A DNA stretch of 64,000 nucleotides from Agromyces sp. Soil535. GTDB taxonomy: Bacteria; Actinomycetota; Actinomycetes; Actinomycetales; Microbacteriaceae. Under the pieces are notes generated by a model. The model saw nothing but the letters and a program-made list of their open reading frames with translations, was not told the DNA's origin and searched no databases. How positions within the stretch are numbered: position 1 is the stretch's first letter; each line of letters begins with the position of its first letter. The DNA lies in assembly GCF_001428255.1 (NCBI RefSeq), contig NZ_LMRW01000004.1, positions 86,034 through 150,033 of the forward strand. Reading direction: 5' to 3'. The position numbers were made by a program, and so were the translations under genes. Below are positions 1-8,170 of the stretch, in pieces.

Positions 1-2
1 AC

Positions 3-446
3 CGGGTGTACACCTCGCTCGCCGACCAGGCGCCGCCAGGTGAGCGCATCGTCTCCGAGGAGCCCTCGTCGCTCGCACGTGCCGCGACGCGCGCGGAGCT
101 CCGCCAGCCCGGCAGCATGGAGCGTGCGTTCGCGGGCGCCGATGCCGCGAACGGGCGCAGCACCGCCGGCGGGCCGTCGTTCGGCCAGATGTTCGGCAGC
201 TCGCTGCTCGGCTCGATCGTGGGCGTCGTCGTCGGATCCGCGATCGCGCAGGCGTTCCTGCCCGATGCGTCGAGCTTCGATGCGGGCGCGGATGGTTCCG
301 CTGACACGGGTGGCGACGCCGGATCAGACGCCGGCGCCGACGCGTCGGCCGACGCCGGCGGGTACGACGGAGGGGGCGATTTCGGCGGAGGGGACTTCGG
401 AGGCTTCGGCGGCGACTTCGGCGGCGGCGGCGACTTCGGGTTCTGA
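3..446 (+). CDS. C-terminal part of a Gly-rich membrane protein, cut by window start
   Basis: The frame is open to the first base of the window, so the gene probably begins upstream; a GTG at 6 is the first possible start inside. Visible are a hydrophilic stretch, one hydrophobic segment (about residues 62-88) rich in Gly, Val and Ile, then an Asp/Ala/Gly-rich tail ending in repeats of GGDFGG type. Such tails are common on small actinobacterial surface or membrane proteins. No enzymatic motif is visible and I do not recognise the family. A hairpin that could terminate the transcript follows at 452-491. Confidence 0.5.
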   Translation, partial: RVYTSLADQAPPGERIVSEEPSSLARAATRAELRQPGSMERAFAGADAANGRSTAGGPSFGQMFGSSLLGSIVGVVVGSAIAQAFLPDASSFDAGADGSADTGGDAGSDAGADASADAGGYDGGGDFGGGDFGGFGGDFGGGGDFGF

Positions 447-451
447 GCGGC

Positions 452-491
452 GTGCCGTCGCGACTCATGCCGTCGCCAGGCGCGACGGCAC
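452..491 (+). terminator. Inverted repeat after the Gly-rich gene
   Basis: GTGCCGTCGCG at 452-462 pairs perfectly with CGCGACGGCAC at 481-491 (11 bp, 18-base loop). It lies between the end of the upstream gene and dinB, where a terminator would fit. There is no U-tract, which is usual in high-GC actinobacteria, so this is inferred from position and pairing only. Confidence 0.4.
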
Positions 492-525
492 CGACGATGA
501 CGGCGGCACCGGCTAGGGTCGCAGC

Positions 526-1812
526 ATGAGCAAGCAGGACGGCTCGTCGAGGCAGGTCACCACCGGCCCCGTGGACGACTCGGCGACCCCGATCCTGCAC
601 GTCGACATGGATGCGTTCTTCGTGTCCGTCGAGCTCCTGAAGCGCCCCGAACTGCGCGGCAAGCCGGTGCTCGTGGGCGGCACCGCCGGACGCGGGGTCG
701 TGGCCGCGGCGAGCTACGAGGCGCGCCGATTCGGCGTCAACTCGGCTATGCCGATGTCGATCGCGCTGCAACGCTGCCCCAACGCGATCGTGCTCCGCGG
801 CGATTATGCCAGTTACGCCAAGTACTCGAAGCAGGTCATGGCGATCTTCGAGCAGATCACACCGCTCGTGGAGCCGCTCTCGATCGATGAGGCGTTCCTC
901 GACGTGTCGGGGGCTCGACGCCTGCACGGCAGCCCCGCCGAGATCGCGTGGACCATCCGCGACCGCGTGCGTGCCGAGACCGGCCTCACATGCTCCATCG
1001 GCGTTGCGGCCACGAAGTACGTCGCGAAGGTCGCGTCCAGCCGGGCGAAGCCCGACGGCATGCTCGTCGTTCCGGCCGCGCGCACGATCGAATTCCTGCA
1101 TCCGCTGCCCGTCTCCGCCCTGTGGGGGGTCGGGCGGGTCACCGAGGAGTCGCTCGCACGGCTCGGCCTGCGAACGGTGGGCGACGTTGCAGCGATGCCC
1201 CACGACGCGCTCCAGCGCGCGGTCGGGCCGGCACTCGCAGCGCGGCTGGGTCGGCTCGCGAACGGCATCGACCCACGCGACGTGCACACGATCCGCACCG
1301 AGAAGAGCATCGGGCATGAGAACACGTTCGGGCACGACCTCACCGACCCGGTCGAGATCCGGCGCGAACTGCTCCGACTGTCGAACAACGTCGCCGTGCG
1401 GCTTCGCAAGGCGGGCCTCGTCGGGCGCACCGTGACGCTCAAGCTGCGCTACGGCGACTTCCGCACCGTCACTCGCTCGCGAACGCTGAGCGAGCCCACG
1501 GATGTCGCGCGCCGCATCTACGACGAGGCATCCGACGCCCTCACCGAGCTCGTCGGTGACGGCGCGCGGGTGCGACTCATCGGCGTGCGCGCCGAGCACC
1601 TCCGAGCGTCGGGCAGCGGTGCGATGCTGTGGGACCCCGACGAGGAGTGGCGCGACGCCGAGCGCACCATCGACGAGGTGACCGCGAAGTTCGGCAAGGG
1701 CGCCGTCCGCCCGGCGACCCTCATGCCGCCCGGTGGCGAACGCCGCCGTGAACAGCCGCGCATCGATCCCGACGACGACGCCGCAACGGCCGCCGCGGAG
1801 TGGGGGTGGTAG
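526..1812 (+). CDS. dinB: DNA polymerase IV (Y-family translesion polymerase)
   Basis: Error-prone DNA polymerase that copies past lesions. The palm motif DMDAFFVSVE lies at residues 27-36 and the second catalytic pair in SIDEAFLDVS at about 119-128 (D121, E122). Helix-hairpin-helix and little-finger regions follow, and 428 residues is slightly longer than the E. coli enzyme because of an N-terminal extension and a charged tail. The start codon sits 6 bases after a TAGGGT hexamer (514-519), which fits a leaderless transcript. I see no SOS box directly in front. Family identity is clear; DinB1 versus DinB2-type cannot be decided by eye. Confidence 0.95.
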   Translation: MSKQDGSSRQVTTGPVDDSATPILHVDMDAFFVSVELLKRPELRGKPVLVGGTAGRGVVAAASYEARRFGVNSAMPMSIALQRCPNAIVLRGDYASYAKYSKQVMAIFEQITPLVEPLSIDEAFLDVSGARRLHGSPAEIAWTIRDRVRAETGLTCSIGVAATKYVAKVASSRAKPDGMLVVPAARTIEFLHPLPVSALWGVGRVTEESLARLGLRTVGDVAAMPHDALQRAVGPALAARLGRLANGIDPRDVHTIRTEKSIGHENTFGHDLTDPVEIRRELLRLSNNVAVRLRKAGLVGRTVTLKLRYGDFRTVTRSRTLSEPTDVARRIYDEASDALTELVGDGARVRLIGVRAEHLRASGSGAMLWDPDEEWRDAERTIDEVTAKFGKGAVRPATLMPPGGERRREQPRIDPDDDAATAAAEWGW

Positions 1813-1842
1813 GCCACGACATGCGCGAGTAGCGTGGCCCGC

Positions 1843-2199
1843 ATGGCTGAACTCGTACTGGAACTCGCAGGGACCGTGTCCGGCGTCGGCGTGAAGACGT
1901 CCTATGGCGAGACGGTCGACATCGACGGGACGAAGATCGTACCGGTGGCACTCGGCGCCTACGGCTTCGGCGGTGGCGGCGGCCACGACGAGAGAGGCGA
2001 CGAGGGTAGCGGCGGCGGCGGCGGCGGCGTTTCCATTCCACTCGGCGCATACGTCGGTCGCCGTAGTGGCGACGTCCGGTTCGAGCCGAACCTGATCGGG
2101 CTGCTGCTCGTCGTGACACCGCTCGTCCTCGCGGCGACACCGCTCGTCTGGGCCACAGGCAAGGCCCTTCGTACGGTGATACGCGGGCTCAAACACTGA
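1843..2199 (+). CDS. GerW/YtfJ-like small protein
   Basis: 118 residues. The first half resembles the GerW (YtfJ) sporulation-protein domain: a conserved GxxTSYGETVDIDGTKIVPV-like strand pattern, then a Gly-rich loop carrying runs of Gly and Asp/Glu. The last 35 residues form a hydrophobic segment ending in a basic tail, so the protein is probably membrane-anchored. ATG at 1843 is preferred over GTG at 1834 because a TAGCGT hexamer (1830-1835) lies 7 bases before it. In non-sporulating actinobacteria the role of this family is unknown. Confidence 0.7.
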   Translation: MAELVLELAGTVSGVGVKTSYGETVDIDGTKIVPVALGAYGFGGGGGHDERGDEGSGGGGGGVSIPLGAYVGRRSGDVRFEPNLIGLLLVVTPLVLAATPLVWATGKALRTVIRGLKH

Positions 2200-2277
2200 C
2201 CCTTCGTCGGCCAGCGGACCTCGCGGACTCGCGACGTCACACGTCCGCGGCGCCGGTCGGCGGTGCGCCCGCGAGCG

Positions 2278-2283
2278 TATACT
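2278..2283 (+). promoter_or_regulatory. -10 element of the thiamine-transport operon
   Basis: TATACT matches the SigA -10 consensus and stands out in a GC-rich background. It lies about 10-15 bases before the riboswitch aptamer, so transcription would start at the aptamer's 5' end. Confidence 0.55.
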
Positions 2284-2292
2284 CTGTTCTCG

Positions 2293-2382
2293 AACACGGG
2301 AGTCCGGTGAGCCGGGCTGAGAGGAAGGTTCTCAACCTTCGACCGTCGAACCTGATCTGGGTCATGCCAGCGCAGGGAGGGC
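2293..2382 (+). ncRNA. TPP riboswitch (THI element)
   Basis: The diagnostic conserved blocks are present in order: a GAGCCGGGCTGAGAGG block around 2309-2324, ACCTGATCTGG at 2350-2360, then TCATGCCAGCGCAGGGA ending near 2379. These form the pyrimidine- and pyrophosphate-sensing helices of the thiamine pyrophosphate aptamer. CACGGG (2295-2300) can also pair with CCCGTG (2397-2402), closing the domain or forming part of the expression platform just ahead of the ykoE start at 2433. It should switch off the downstream transporter operon when TPP is abundant. Confidence 0.93.
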
Positions 2383-2432
2383 AGCGCATCTCATTTCCCG
2401 TGCCTCTTTCATCGAACAGAAAGGGCACGACA

Positions 2433-3059
2433 GTGCACGCAACCACCGCTTCTTCCGCTTCGACCGCGCGCCCCGACGCACGACGATTCCGTTGGCGAGT
2501 CGTCGACATCGTCGTGGCGAGTGTCATCGGCGTCGCCGTCGGTGTGGTCTTCTGGGCCTGGGGCGCCGTCTGGACTCCTGTCTCCGCGCCCATCCAGGCG
2601 CTGCTGCCGGGGCTGCAGGCCGCGCCCGCGGCCGTCTGGCTCATCGCCGGCGTCCTCGGCGGGCTGATCATCCGCAAGCCGGGCGCGGCGGTGTACACCG
2701 AGCTCGTCGCGGCGACCGTCTCTGCGCTCATCGGCACCCAATGGGGCTGGCTCACGATCGAGTCCGGACTCGTGCAGGGCCTCGGCGCCGAGATCGTCTT
2801 CGCGATCTTCCTCTACCGCAACTGGCGGCTGCCCGTTGCGCTGCTCGCGGGTGCGGGCGCCGGCCTCGCCATGGCCATCAACGACCTGATCCTCTCGTTC
2901 GCGGGCGCCGCGCCCATGTTCGCCGTCGTCTACACCGTCTCGGCGGTCGTCGGCGGTGCAGTGATCGCCGGCGGGCTGTCGTGGCTCGCCATGCGTGGCC
3001 TGGCACGCGCGGGTGCCCTCGACCGGTTCGCCGCGGGACGCGAGCTCCGGGCGGTCTGA
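2433..3059 (+). CDS. ykoE: ECF transporter S component, YkoE type (thiamine/hydroxymethylpyrimidine)
   Basis: Substrate-binding membrane subunit of an energy-coupling-factor transporter. The 208-residue protein has about six hydrophobic segments starting near residue 25, with the polar GIRKPGAA- and TQWGW-like loops typical of YkoE. It belongs to the YkoEDC system, linked to thiamine or its pyrimidine precursor HMP, and the TPP riboswitch just upstream confirms the pathway. GTG at 2433 is chosen because the frame upstream of it encodes the riboswitch. The stop is one base from the ATPase start. Confidence 0.85.
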   Translation: MHATTASSASTARPDARRFRWRVVDIVVASVIGVAVGVVFWAWGAVWTPVSAPIQALLPGLQAAPAAVWLIAGVLGGLIIRKPGAAVYTELVAATVSALIGTQWGWLTIESGLVQGLGAEIVFAIFLYRNWRLPVALLAGAGAGLAMAINDLILSFAGAAPMFAVVYTVSAVVGGAVIAGGLSWLAMRGLARAGALDRFAAGRELRAV

Positions 3060-3060
3060 C

Positions 3061-4635
3061 GTGGCGACGCGCGACGCGTCGACCCTCCGCCCCGCGTCGG
3101 TCACGGCGCGGGGCTGGGGCTGGCGGCACGGCGGGCGGCGCACGCCGGCCGTGCACGACCTCGACCTCGACATCCGGCCTGGCGAGCGCGTGCTGCTGCT
3201 CGGCGCCTCCGGGGCGGGCAAGTCGACACTGCTGCACGGCATCGCCGGGGTGCTCGGCGGCGACGACGAGGGCGAGTCGGTCGGCGAGCTGCTCGTCGAC
3301 GGGCTCCCCGCTTCGGCCTCCCACGGGCGCTCGGGACTCGTGCTGCAGGACCCCGATGCCCAGGTGGTGATGGCGCGAGTCGGCGACGACGTGGCGTTCG
3401 GGCTGGAGAACCTCGGGGTGGCCCGCGAGGAGATCTGGCCGCGCGTGCGCCGCGCCCTCGCCGCAGTCGCCCTGGACCTGCCGCTCGACCACGCGACCGC
3501 GGCCCTCTCGGGCGGAGAGCGGCAACGGCTCGCGCTGGCGGGCGTGCTCGCTATGCGACCGGGCATGATCCTGCTCGACGAGCCCACCGCGAACCTCGAT
3601 CCCGCCGGGGTGCGCGAGGTGCGCGACGCGGTGGCGCGCGTCGCCCATGAGGAGGGCGCGACGCTGGTGATCATCGAGCACCGGGTTTCCGTGTGGCTCC
3701 CCGTCGTCGATCGCATCATCGTCCTCGGCGCGGGCGGCGGGCTCCTGGCCGACGGGCGACCAGCCGAGGTGCTCGGGTCCCGTGCGGTCGAGCTCCGGGC
3801 CGCGGGCGTCTGGCTGCCCGACGAGGTGCCCTGGTATGCACCGCCGCCGGCGGTCGAGTCGGGGCATCCGCTGCTCGAAGCCGCGGCACTGGACGTCGCC
3901 AGGGTGCAGGGCTCGCCGGTGCTGCGCGGCGTCGATGCGCGCGTGGACGCCGGTCGGATCCTGGCGGTGACCGGACCCAACGGAGTCGGCAAGTCCACGC
4001 TCGCGCTCACCCTCGCCGGGCTGCTGCGACCCGACGGCGGGCGCCTTGAGCCGAGCGCCGCGCTCGCAGCCGGCCTGCTCGGCGAGCCGTGGCGATGGCG
4101 CTCGCGCGACCTGCTGACCCGCATCGGCACGGTCTTCCAGAGCCCCGAGCACCAGTTCCTCACCGGGTCGGTGAGGGCCGAGCTCGAGGTCGGCCCGCGA
4201 GCGCTCAAGCTTGCCCCCGAGGAGCGCCGCGCGCGCGTCGACGAGCTGCTCACCGCCCTGCGGCTCGACGGGCTCGCCGAGGCGAACCCGTTCACGCTCT
4301 CTGGCGGGGAGAAGCGAAGGCTCTCCGTGGCGACCGCGATCGCGGCGAAGCCGCGCATGCTCGTGCTCGACGAGCCGACCTTCGGGCAGGATGCGACGAC
4401 GTGGCGGGAGCTCGGCCGACTCATCGTCGGCCTGCGAGACGACGGCGTCGGCGTCGTCGCCGTCACCCACGACGAACCGTTCGTCGAGGCGGTCGCCGAT
4501 CACCGCCTCGAGCTCGGCACCCGCCCGAACGCCCCGGGCGTCGAGCAACCGGATGCCGCGACCGCAAGTACCGTCGGCGTGCACGCCGCTGGGGTCGCCC
4601 GCGACCGCGGGGTCGAGCAGAGGGGTCCCCGATGA
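3061..4635 (+). CDS. ykoD: ECF transporter ATPase with two fused ABC domains, YkoD type
   Basis: Energises thiamine/HMP uptake. Two complete ABC ATPase domains are fused in 524 residues. The first has Walker A GASGAGKST at 48-56, signature LSGGERQ at about 149-155 and Walker B MILLDEP at 169-175. The second has Walker A GPNGVGKST at 305-313, signature LSGGEKR near 413 and Walker B MLVLDEP near 433. GTG at 3061 follows the ykoE stop by one base; the stop overlaps the ykoC start as ATGA, so translation is probably coupled. Confidence 0.9.
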   Translation: MATRDASTLRPASVTARGWGWRHGGRRTPAVHDLDLDIRPGERVLLLGASGAGKSTLLHGIAGVLGGDDEGESVGELLVDGLPASASHGRSGLVLQDPDAQVVMARVGDDVAFGLENLGVAREEIWPRVRRALAAVALDLPLDHATAALSGGERQRLALAGVLAMRPGMILLDEPTANLDPAGVREVRDAVARVAHEEGATLVIIEHRVSVWLPVVDRIIVLGAGGGLLADGRPAEVLGSRAVELRAAGVWLPDEVPWYAPPPAVESGHPLLEAAALDVARVQGSPVLRGVDARVDAGRILAVTGPNGVGKSTLALTLAGLLRPDGGRLEPSAALAAGLLGEPWRWRSRDLLTRIGTVFQSPEHQFLTGSVRAELEVGPRALKLAPEERRARVDELLTALRLDGLAEANPFTLSGGEKRRLSVATAIAAKPRMLVLDEPTFGQDATTWRELGRLIVGLRDDGVGVVAVTHDEPFVEAVADHRLELGTRPNAPGVEQPDAATASTVGVHAAGVARDRGVEQRGPR

Positions 4636-5411
4636 GCATCGCCGCCGTCCGCCCCGACCTTCCGCTCGCGACCGTGAACCCCGTGGCGAAGGTCGCCGCG
4701 ACCGTGCCGCTCAGCATCGTGCTCGTGCTCACGCTCGACGCGGTGTCGGCGACGGTCGCGATCGCCTGCGAGCTGGTGCTGTTCACGATCGTCGGCTTCG
4801 GCTCGCTGCTCTGGTCGCCGCGTACGCTGCCGGTCTGGATCGCTGCGCCGCTCACCGGACTGACCATGGTGCTCTACGGCGCCCCGTCGGGTGCGGTGCT
4901 CTGGGAGTTCGGCATCATCCACGTGACCGAGGGTTCGGTGCAGATCGGGCTGGCCACCATGGCCCGCGTCATCGCGATCGCCCTGCCGGCGGTCGTCCTC
5001 TTCCTCACGGTCGATCCGACCGACCTCGCCGACGGCCTCGCGCAGACGTTGCGCCTGCCCGCCCGGTTCGTGCTCGGCGCGCTCGCGGCGCTGCGCCTCA
5101 TCGGCGCTTCGATCGACGATTGGCGCACGCTCAGCCTCGCACGGCGCGCCCGGGGCGTCGGCGATCATGGCGTGATCCGGCGAGGACTTGGCCAGGCGTT
5201 CGCCCTGCTGGTCCTCGCCATCCGCCGGGGGAGCACCCTCGCCACCGCGATGGAGGCTCGCGGCTTCGGCGCGCCCGGTGAGCGCACGTGGGCACGGACG
5301 GCGCATTTCGGACGCCGTGAGTGGATCGTCATCGCGGTCGGATGCCTCGTCGCAGCGGCGTCGGCGACGGCTGCGATCATGACGGGGAGCTGGAATGTCA
5401 TCTGGGCGTGA
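4632..5411 (+). CDS. ykoC: ECF transporter transmembrane (T) component, YkoC type
   Basis: Scaffold membrane subunit that couples the ATPase to the S component. The 259 residues show five to six hydrophobic segments and the T-component coupling motifs LRLIGASIDDWRTLSLARRARG (about residues 157-178) and AMEARGFGAPGERT (about 206-219), which carry the Ala-Arg-Gly signature. It overlaps ykoD by four bases at the start and the following kinase-like gene by 17 bases at the end, so all four genes form one riboswitch-controlled unit. Confidence 0.88.
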   Translation: MSIAAVRPDLPLATVNPVAKVAATVPLSIVLVLTLDAVSATVAIACELVLFTIVGFGSLLWSPRTLPVWIAAPLTGLTMVLYGAPSGAVLWEFGIIHVTEGSVQIGLATMARVIAIALPAVVLFLTVDPTDLADGLAQTLRLPARFVLGALAALRLIGASIDDWRTLSLARRARGVGDHGVIRRGLGQAFALLVLAIRRGSTLATAMEARGFGAPGERTWARTAHFGRREWIVIAVGCLVAAASATAAIMTGSWNVIWA

Positions 5412-6081
5412 CGCCGACGCGTCCGCGGGACCGGAGACGGCGTCGTCGCGGGCTCGCGACGGCGAACCGGCGGCTGCCGCGCTGGCGGCCGTGCTGGCGG
5501 CGGCCCGCGGCATCCGTGCCCCGCTCGTGTTGATCGACGGCCCGAGCGGCGCCGGAAAGTCGACGCTCGCCGACGCGGTGCTCGAGCGGTGGCCGGGCCG
5601 CAAGCCCTCCCTCGTGCGCCTCGACGATGTCTACCCGGGCTGGTGGGGGCTCGAGCGCGCGGGCACGGCGCTGGCGCGCACGCTCGTGGCGCCCGTCCGG
5701 CGCGGCGCCGTCGGCAGCTGGCGGCGCTGGGACTGGGCTCGCGACCGCCCCGGACGGCTCGAGCGGGTGCGACCCGGCGTGGGTGGGCTCATCGTCGAGG
5801 GGTGCGGCGCATTCTCGACCGTCGAACCCCCGGTCGATGCCGTGAGGATCTGGGTCGACGCACCCGATGCCACCCGCAAGCGGCGGGCGCTGGATCGCGA
5901 CGGCGGCGCCTACGATCCGTTCTGGAACCTGTGGGAGCGCCAGTGGCGGCGCCACGTGCGTCGCACCTCGCCGGAGCAGTCCGCCGACGTACGTCTCAAC
6001 GCGGCGCCCGACGGGCGGATCGAGCCGCATCCGGTCGCGGGCGCGGCTGCTGTGCACGCACCAGCCCGGGGGCTAACGTAG
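5395..6081 (+). CDS. P-loop kinase-like protein at the end of the thiamine-transport operon
   Basis: A 228-residue cytosolic NTP-binding protein resembling uridine kinase/AAA ATP-binding proteins. Walker A GPSGAGKST is at 49-57, LVRLDDVYPGWWGL follows at about 73-86, and VRIWVDAPDATRKRRALDRD (about 157-176) looks like a lid region. The start overlaps ykoC by 17 bases, placing it in the TPP-riboswitch operon. The substrate is unknown; phosphorylation of an imported thiamine-related compound is possible by context only. A shorter paralogue lies at 8869-9438. Confidence 0.65.
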   Translation: MSSGRDADASAGPETASSRARDGEPAAAALAAVLAAARGIRAPLVLIDGPSGAGKSTLADAVLERWPGRKPSLVRLDDVYPGWWGLERAGTALARTLVAPVRRGAVGSWRRWDWARDRPGRLERVRPGVGGLIVEGCGAFSTVEPPVDAVRIWVDAPDATRKRRALDRDGGAYDPFWNLWERQWRRHVRRTSPEQSADVRLNAAPDGRIEPHPVAGAAAVHAPARGLT

Positions 6082-6085
6082 TGCC

Positions 6086-6346
6086 ATGAGCGCAGACACG
6101 GGAGCAGCACGGTACGTCGCCGAGTTCATCGACGGCCCGCTCGAGGGGGAGTTCGAGCGCCGCGTCCTCGTGGGCGGCAAGCCCGAGTCCCGCGTGGGCA
6201 TGATGGCCGCCGTGGACGGGCTGGAGTCGCTGTTCTGGTACGACGCCGTCGACGAGCGCGAGGTCAACGGCCAGCTGCGGTTTCGGTTCCGATTCGACGC
6301 CGACGACTCCGATCCCGTGGAGTTCGACCAGGACGACAACGACTGA
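6086..6346 (+). CDS. Small acidic protein of unknown function
   Basis: 86 residues, acidic, ending in DQDDND. Conserved-looking strands (RYVAEFIDGPLEG, QLRFRFRFDAD) suggest a small beta-rich fold; there are no membrane segments or Cys motifs. A TAACGT hexamer at 6074-6079 lies 6 bases before the ATG, so it probably has its own leaderless transcript despite sitting 5 bases after the kinase gene. I do not recognise the family. Confidence 0.6.
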   Translation: MSADTGAARYVAEFIDGPLEGEFERRVLVGGKPESRVGMMAAVDGLESLFWYDAVDEREVNGQLRFRFRFDADDSDPVEFDQDDND

Positions 6347-6391
6347 CGGCCGGCGGTCGCCGAGCCGTCGCCAGGCCGTCCCGCTGGGCGG

Positions 6392-7648
6392 TCAGTCGTC
6401 CTGGCTCGCGAGGAAGGCGCCGATCAGCGTCGCGGGATTGGTGAGCCGCCAGATCGGACCGGGATCGTGGATGTCGCCCGTGAGCCGCAGCGGCGACGCG
6501 ATCTCACCCGTGGCGGTCGGCACCGAGATGCGGCCCACCTCACGTCCCTCTCGGGCGGTCGAGAACTCGTCGACGGACACGGATGGCTCGCCGAACGCAC
6601 TGCCCCACGCGGCATCCGCTCGGCTCACGGACGCGACGAGATCGGCCTCGTCGCCCCAGGGGGCCAGGACGCGTGCGTACGTCGTCCCCTCGGCGATGAC
6701 CGTCACCGGCGCGGATGCCGCGGCAGCCGACTCCACGGCGGCCGCGACGGCCGGGTCGAGGGTCTCGTAGTCGGGCATCAGCAGCATCGCACCCGTGATG
6801 CGGCGGGGCTCGCCCTCGACGCCGTCGACCGCGGGGAGTTGTGCGGTGAACACGTAGCTGAGGCCCGCCTGGTCGGTGAAGCTGCGGGTGATCGCGCGCA
6901 CGTCGCCGTCGCTCGCGCGGCCCACGAGGTCGGGCACGCTGCGCGCTCCGAGCGGGGCGGCGTCGGGATCGTCGAGCATCGCCGCGAGCTGGTCGTCGGC
7001 GAGGACCATGGCGGCCAGCCGCGCGAGCTCCTCAGCGGTGCCGACGTTGTCGCCCGAGAGTCCGGTGGAGTCGTCGACGCGAGTGGCGGTGAACCCCTGC
7101 TCGGCCAGCCATGCGTTCGCGGCCTCGACGTACGGCTCGACCCCGCCGAACGCCCATCGGACGAGGGTGTCGGCGTGGTTGTTGCTCGACGCGAGCAGCA
7201 CGGCGCGCACCACGTCGCGCTCCGTCCACGTCTCGCCGGGGGAGACCTGCAGCGCCCGCGAGCCCTCACCCGAGTACCTCAGGTAGTCCGTGTAGTCGGC
7301 GGGGCCGATCGGGATCGCAGGGCCCGCGCCGTCGGCAGGGAGCGGCAGCGAGTCGAGGGTGACGAGCAGCGTCACGAGCTTGGCGGCGCCCCCGATCGGC
7401 ACCGCGGCCGGGTCGCCGGCCGTGGCGACGGTCTCGGCCGTGCCGTCGTCGCCGACCACGGCAAGGGCGCTCGCACCGGTCGTCGGCAGTGCCAGGGCCG
7501 GGACGTCGGCCGCCGCCGCGGCTGCGGGCTCGAGTCGCACCGAGACCTGGGGGAGCGGACCGAGGAGCATCGCAGGGCCGTAGACGCCGAAGCCGAGGAT
7601 GGCGAGCGCGCCGACGACGATGCCGGTGATCCGGCCGGGGGAGGTCAT
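6392..7648 (-). CDS. D-Ala-D-Ala carboxypeptidase-like protein lacking the catalytic serine
   Basis: 418 residues with an N-terminal membrane anchor (about 8-30) and a low-molecular-weight PBP (DacA/PBP5) fold: the SxN box is present as SSN (154-156), followed by typical strands including TRVDDSTGLSGDN. The SxxK box, however, reads GAAK at 87-90: codon 87 is GGC (bases 7388-7390), so the nucleophilic Ser is Gly, and I find no KTG box. It is therefore probably a non-catalytic cell-wall protein. A TACGCT hexamer (7655-7660) 6 bases upstream suggests a leaderless start. Confidence 0.8.
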   Translation of the reverse strand: MTSPGRITGIVVGALAILGFGVYGPAMLLGPLPQVSVRLEPAAAAAADVPALALPTTGASALAVVGDDGTAETVATAGDPAAVPIGGAAKLVTLLVTLDSLPLPADGAGPAIPIGPADYTDYLRYSGEGSRALQVSPGETWTERDVVRAVLLASSNNHADTLVRWAFGGVEPYVEAANAWLAEQGFTATRVDDSTGLSGDNVGTAEELARLAAMVLADDQLAAMLDDPDAAPLGARSVPDLVGRASDGDVRAITRSFTDQAGLSYVFTAQLPAVDGVEGEPRRITGAMLLMPDYETLDPAVAAAVESAAAASAPVTVIAEGTTYARVLAPWGDEADLVASVSRADAAWGSAFGEPSVSVDEFSTAREGREVGRISVPTATGEIASPLRLTGDIHDPGPIWRLTNPATLIGAFLASQDD

Positions 7649-7672
7649 GGATTCAGCGTAACCCGGCGCGGA

Positions 7673-8020
7673 TCATGCCCAGCCCAGCTCGTGCAGCCGG
7701 TCGTCGTCGATGCCGTAGAAATGCGCGATCTCGTGCACGAGGGTGATGTGGACCTCGTCGCGGAGCTCCTCCTCGTCGTCGGCGACCGCCAGCAGAGGCT
7801 CCCGGTAGATGATGATGCGGTCGGGCATCTCGCCCATGCCATACCGATCGCGTTCCGTGAGCGCGAAGCCCTCGTAGAGGCCGAGCACGTCGAGCGAGCC
7901 GTCCTCGGGACGGTCCTCCACGACGAACACGACGTTCTCGAGCCCTTCGACCATGTCATCGGGGAGACGGTCCAGCTCATCGATGACGAGCGCCTCGAAC
8001 GCCTCGCCATCGAGTTCCAC
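7673..8020 (-). CDS. Zincin-like metallopeptidase domain protein
   Basis: A 115-residue cytosolic protein carrying the zinc-protease motif HEIAHFYGIDD at about residues 98-108 (HExxHxxGIxD). It belongs to the small bacterial family of minimal zincins of this size; the cellular substrate is unknown. GTG at 8020 is preferred because the longer open frame would run into tRNA-His; GGAG lies about 7 bases upstream of it. It follows tRNA-His on the same strand. Confidence 0.8.
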   Translation of the reverse strand: MELDGEAFEALVIDELDRLPDDMVEGLENVVFVVEDRPEDGSLDVLGLYEGFALTERDRYGMGEMPDRIIIYREPLLAVADDEEELRDEVHITLVHEIAHFYGIDDDRLHELGWA

Positions 8021-8050
8021 GACTGCTCCGATCGGAGGAGGGGAAGGAGT

Positions 8051-8127
8051 TGGGGTGAGTAACGGGGCTTGAACCCGCGACCTCCTGGACCACAACCAGG
8101 CGCTCTACCAACTGAGCTATACCCACC
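8051..8127 (-). tRNA. tRNA-His (GTG)
   Basis: Folds as a full cloverleaf read from 8127 down. The acceptor GTGGGTA pairs with TACTCAC, with the extra G-1 at 8127 opposite C at 8054 as expected for tRNA-His. The D arm is GCTCAGTTGGTAGAGC, the anticodon loop TTGTGGT gives GTG, and the T arm GCGGGTTCAAGCCCCG has one imperfect pair. The 3' CCA is encoded at 8051-8053. Confidence 0.97.
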
Positions 8128-8170
8128 ATGTGTCGACCGCCGAGGCGATCAGGCAACTCAAAAGAGACTA

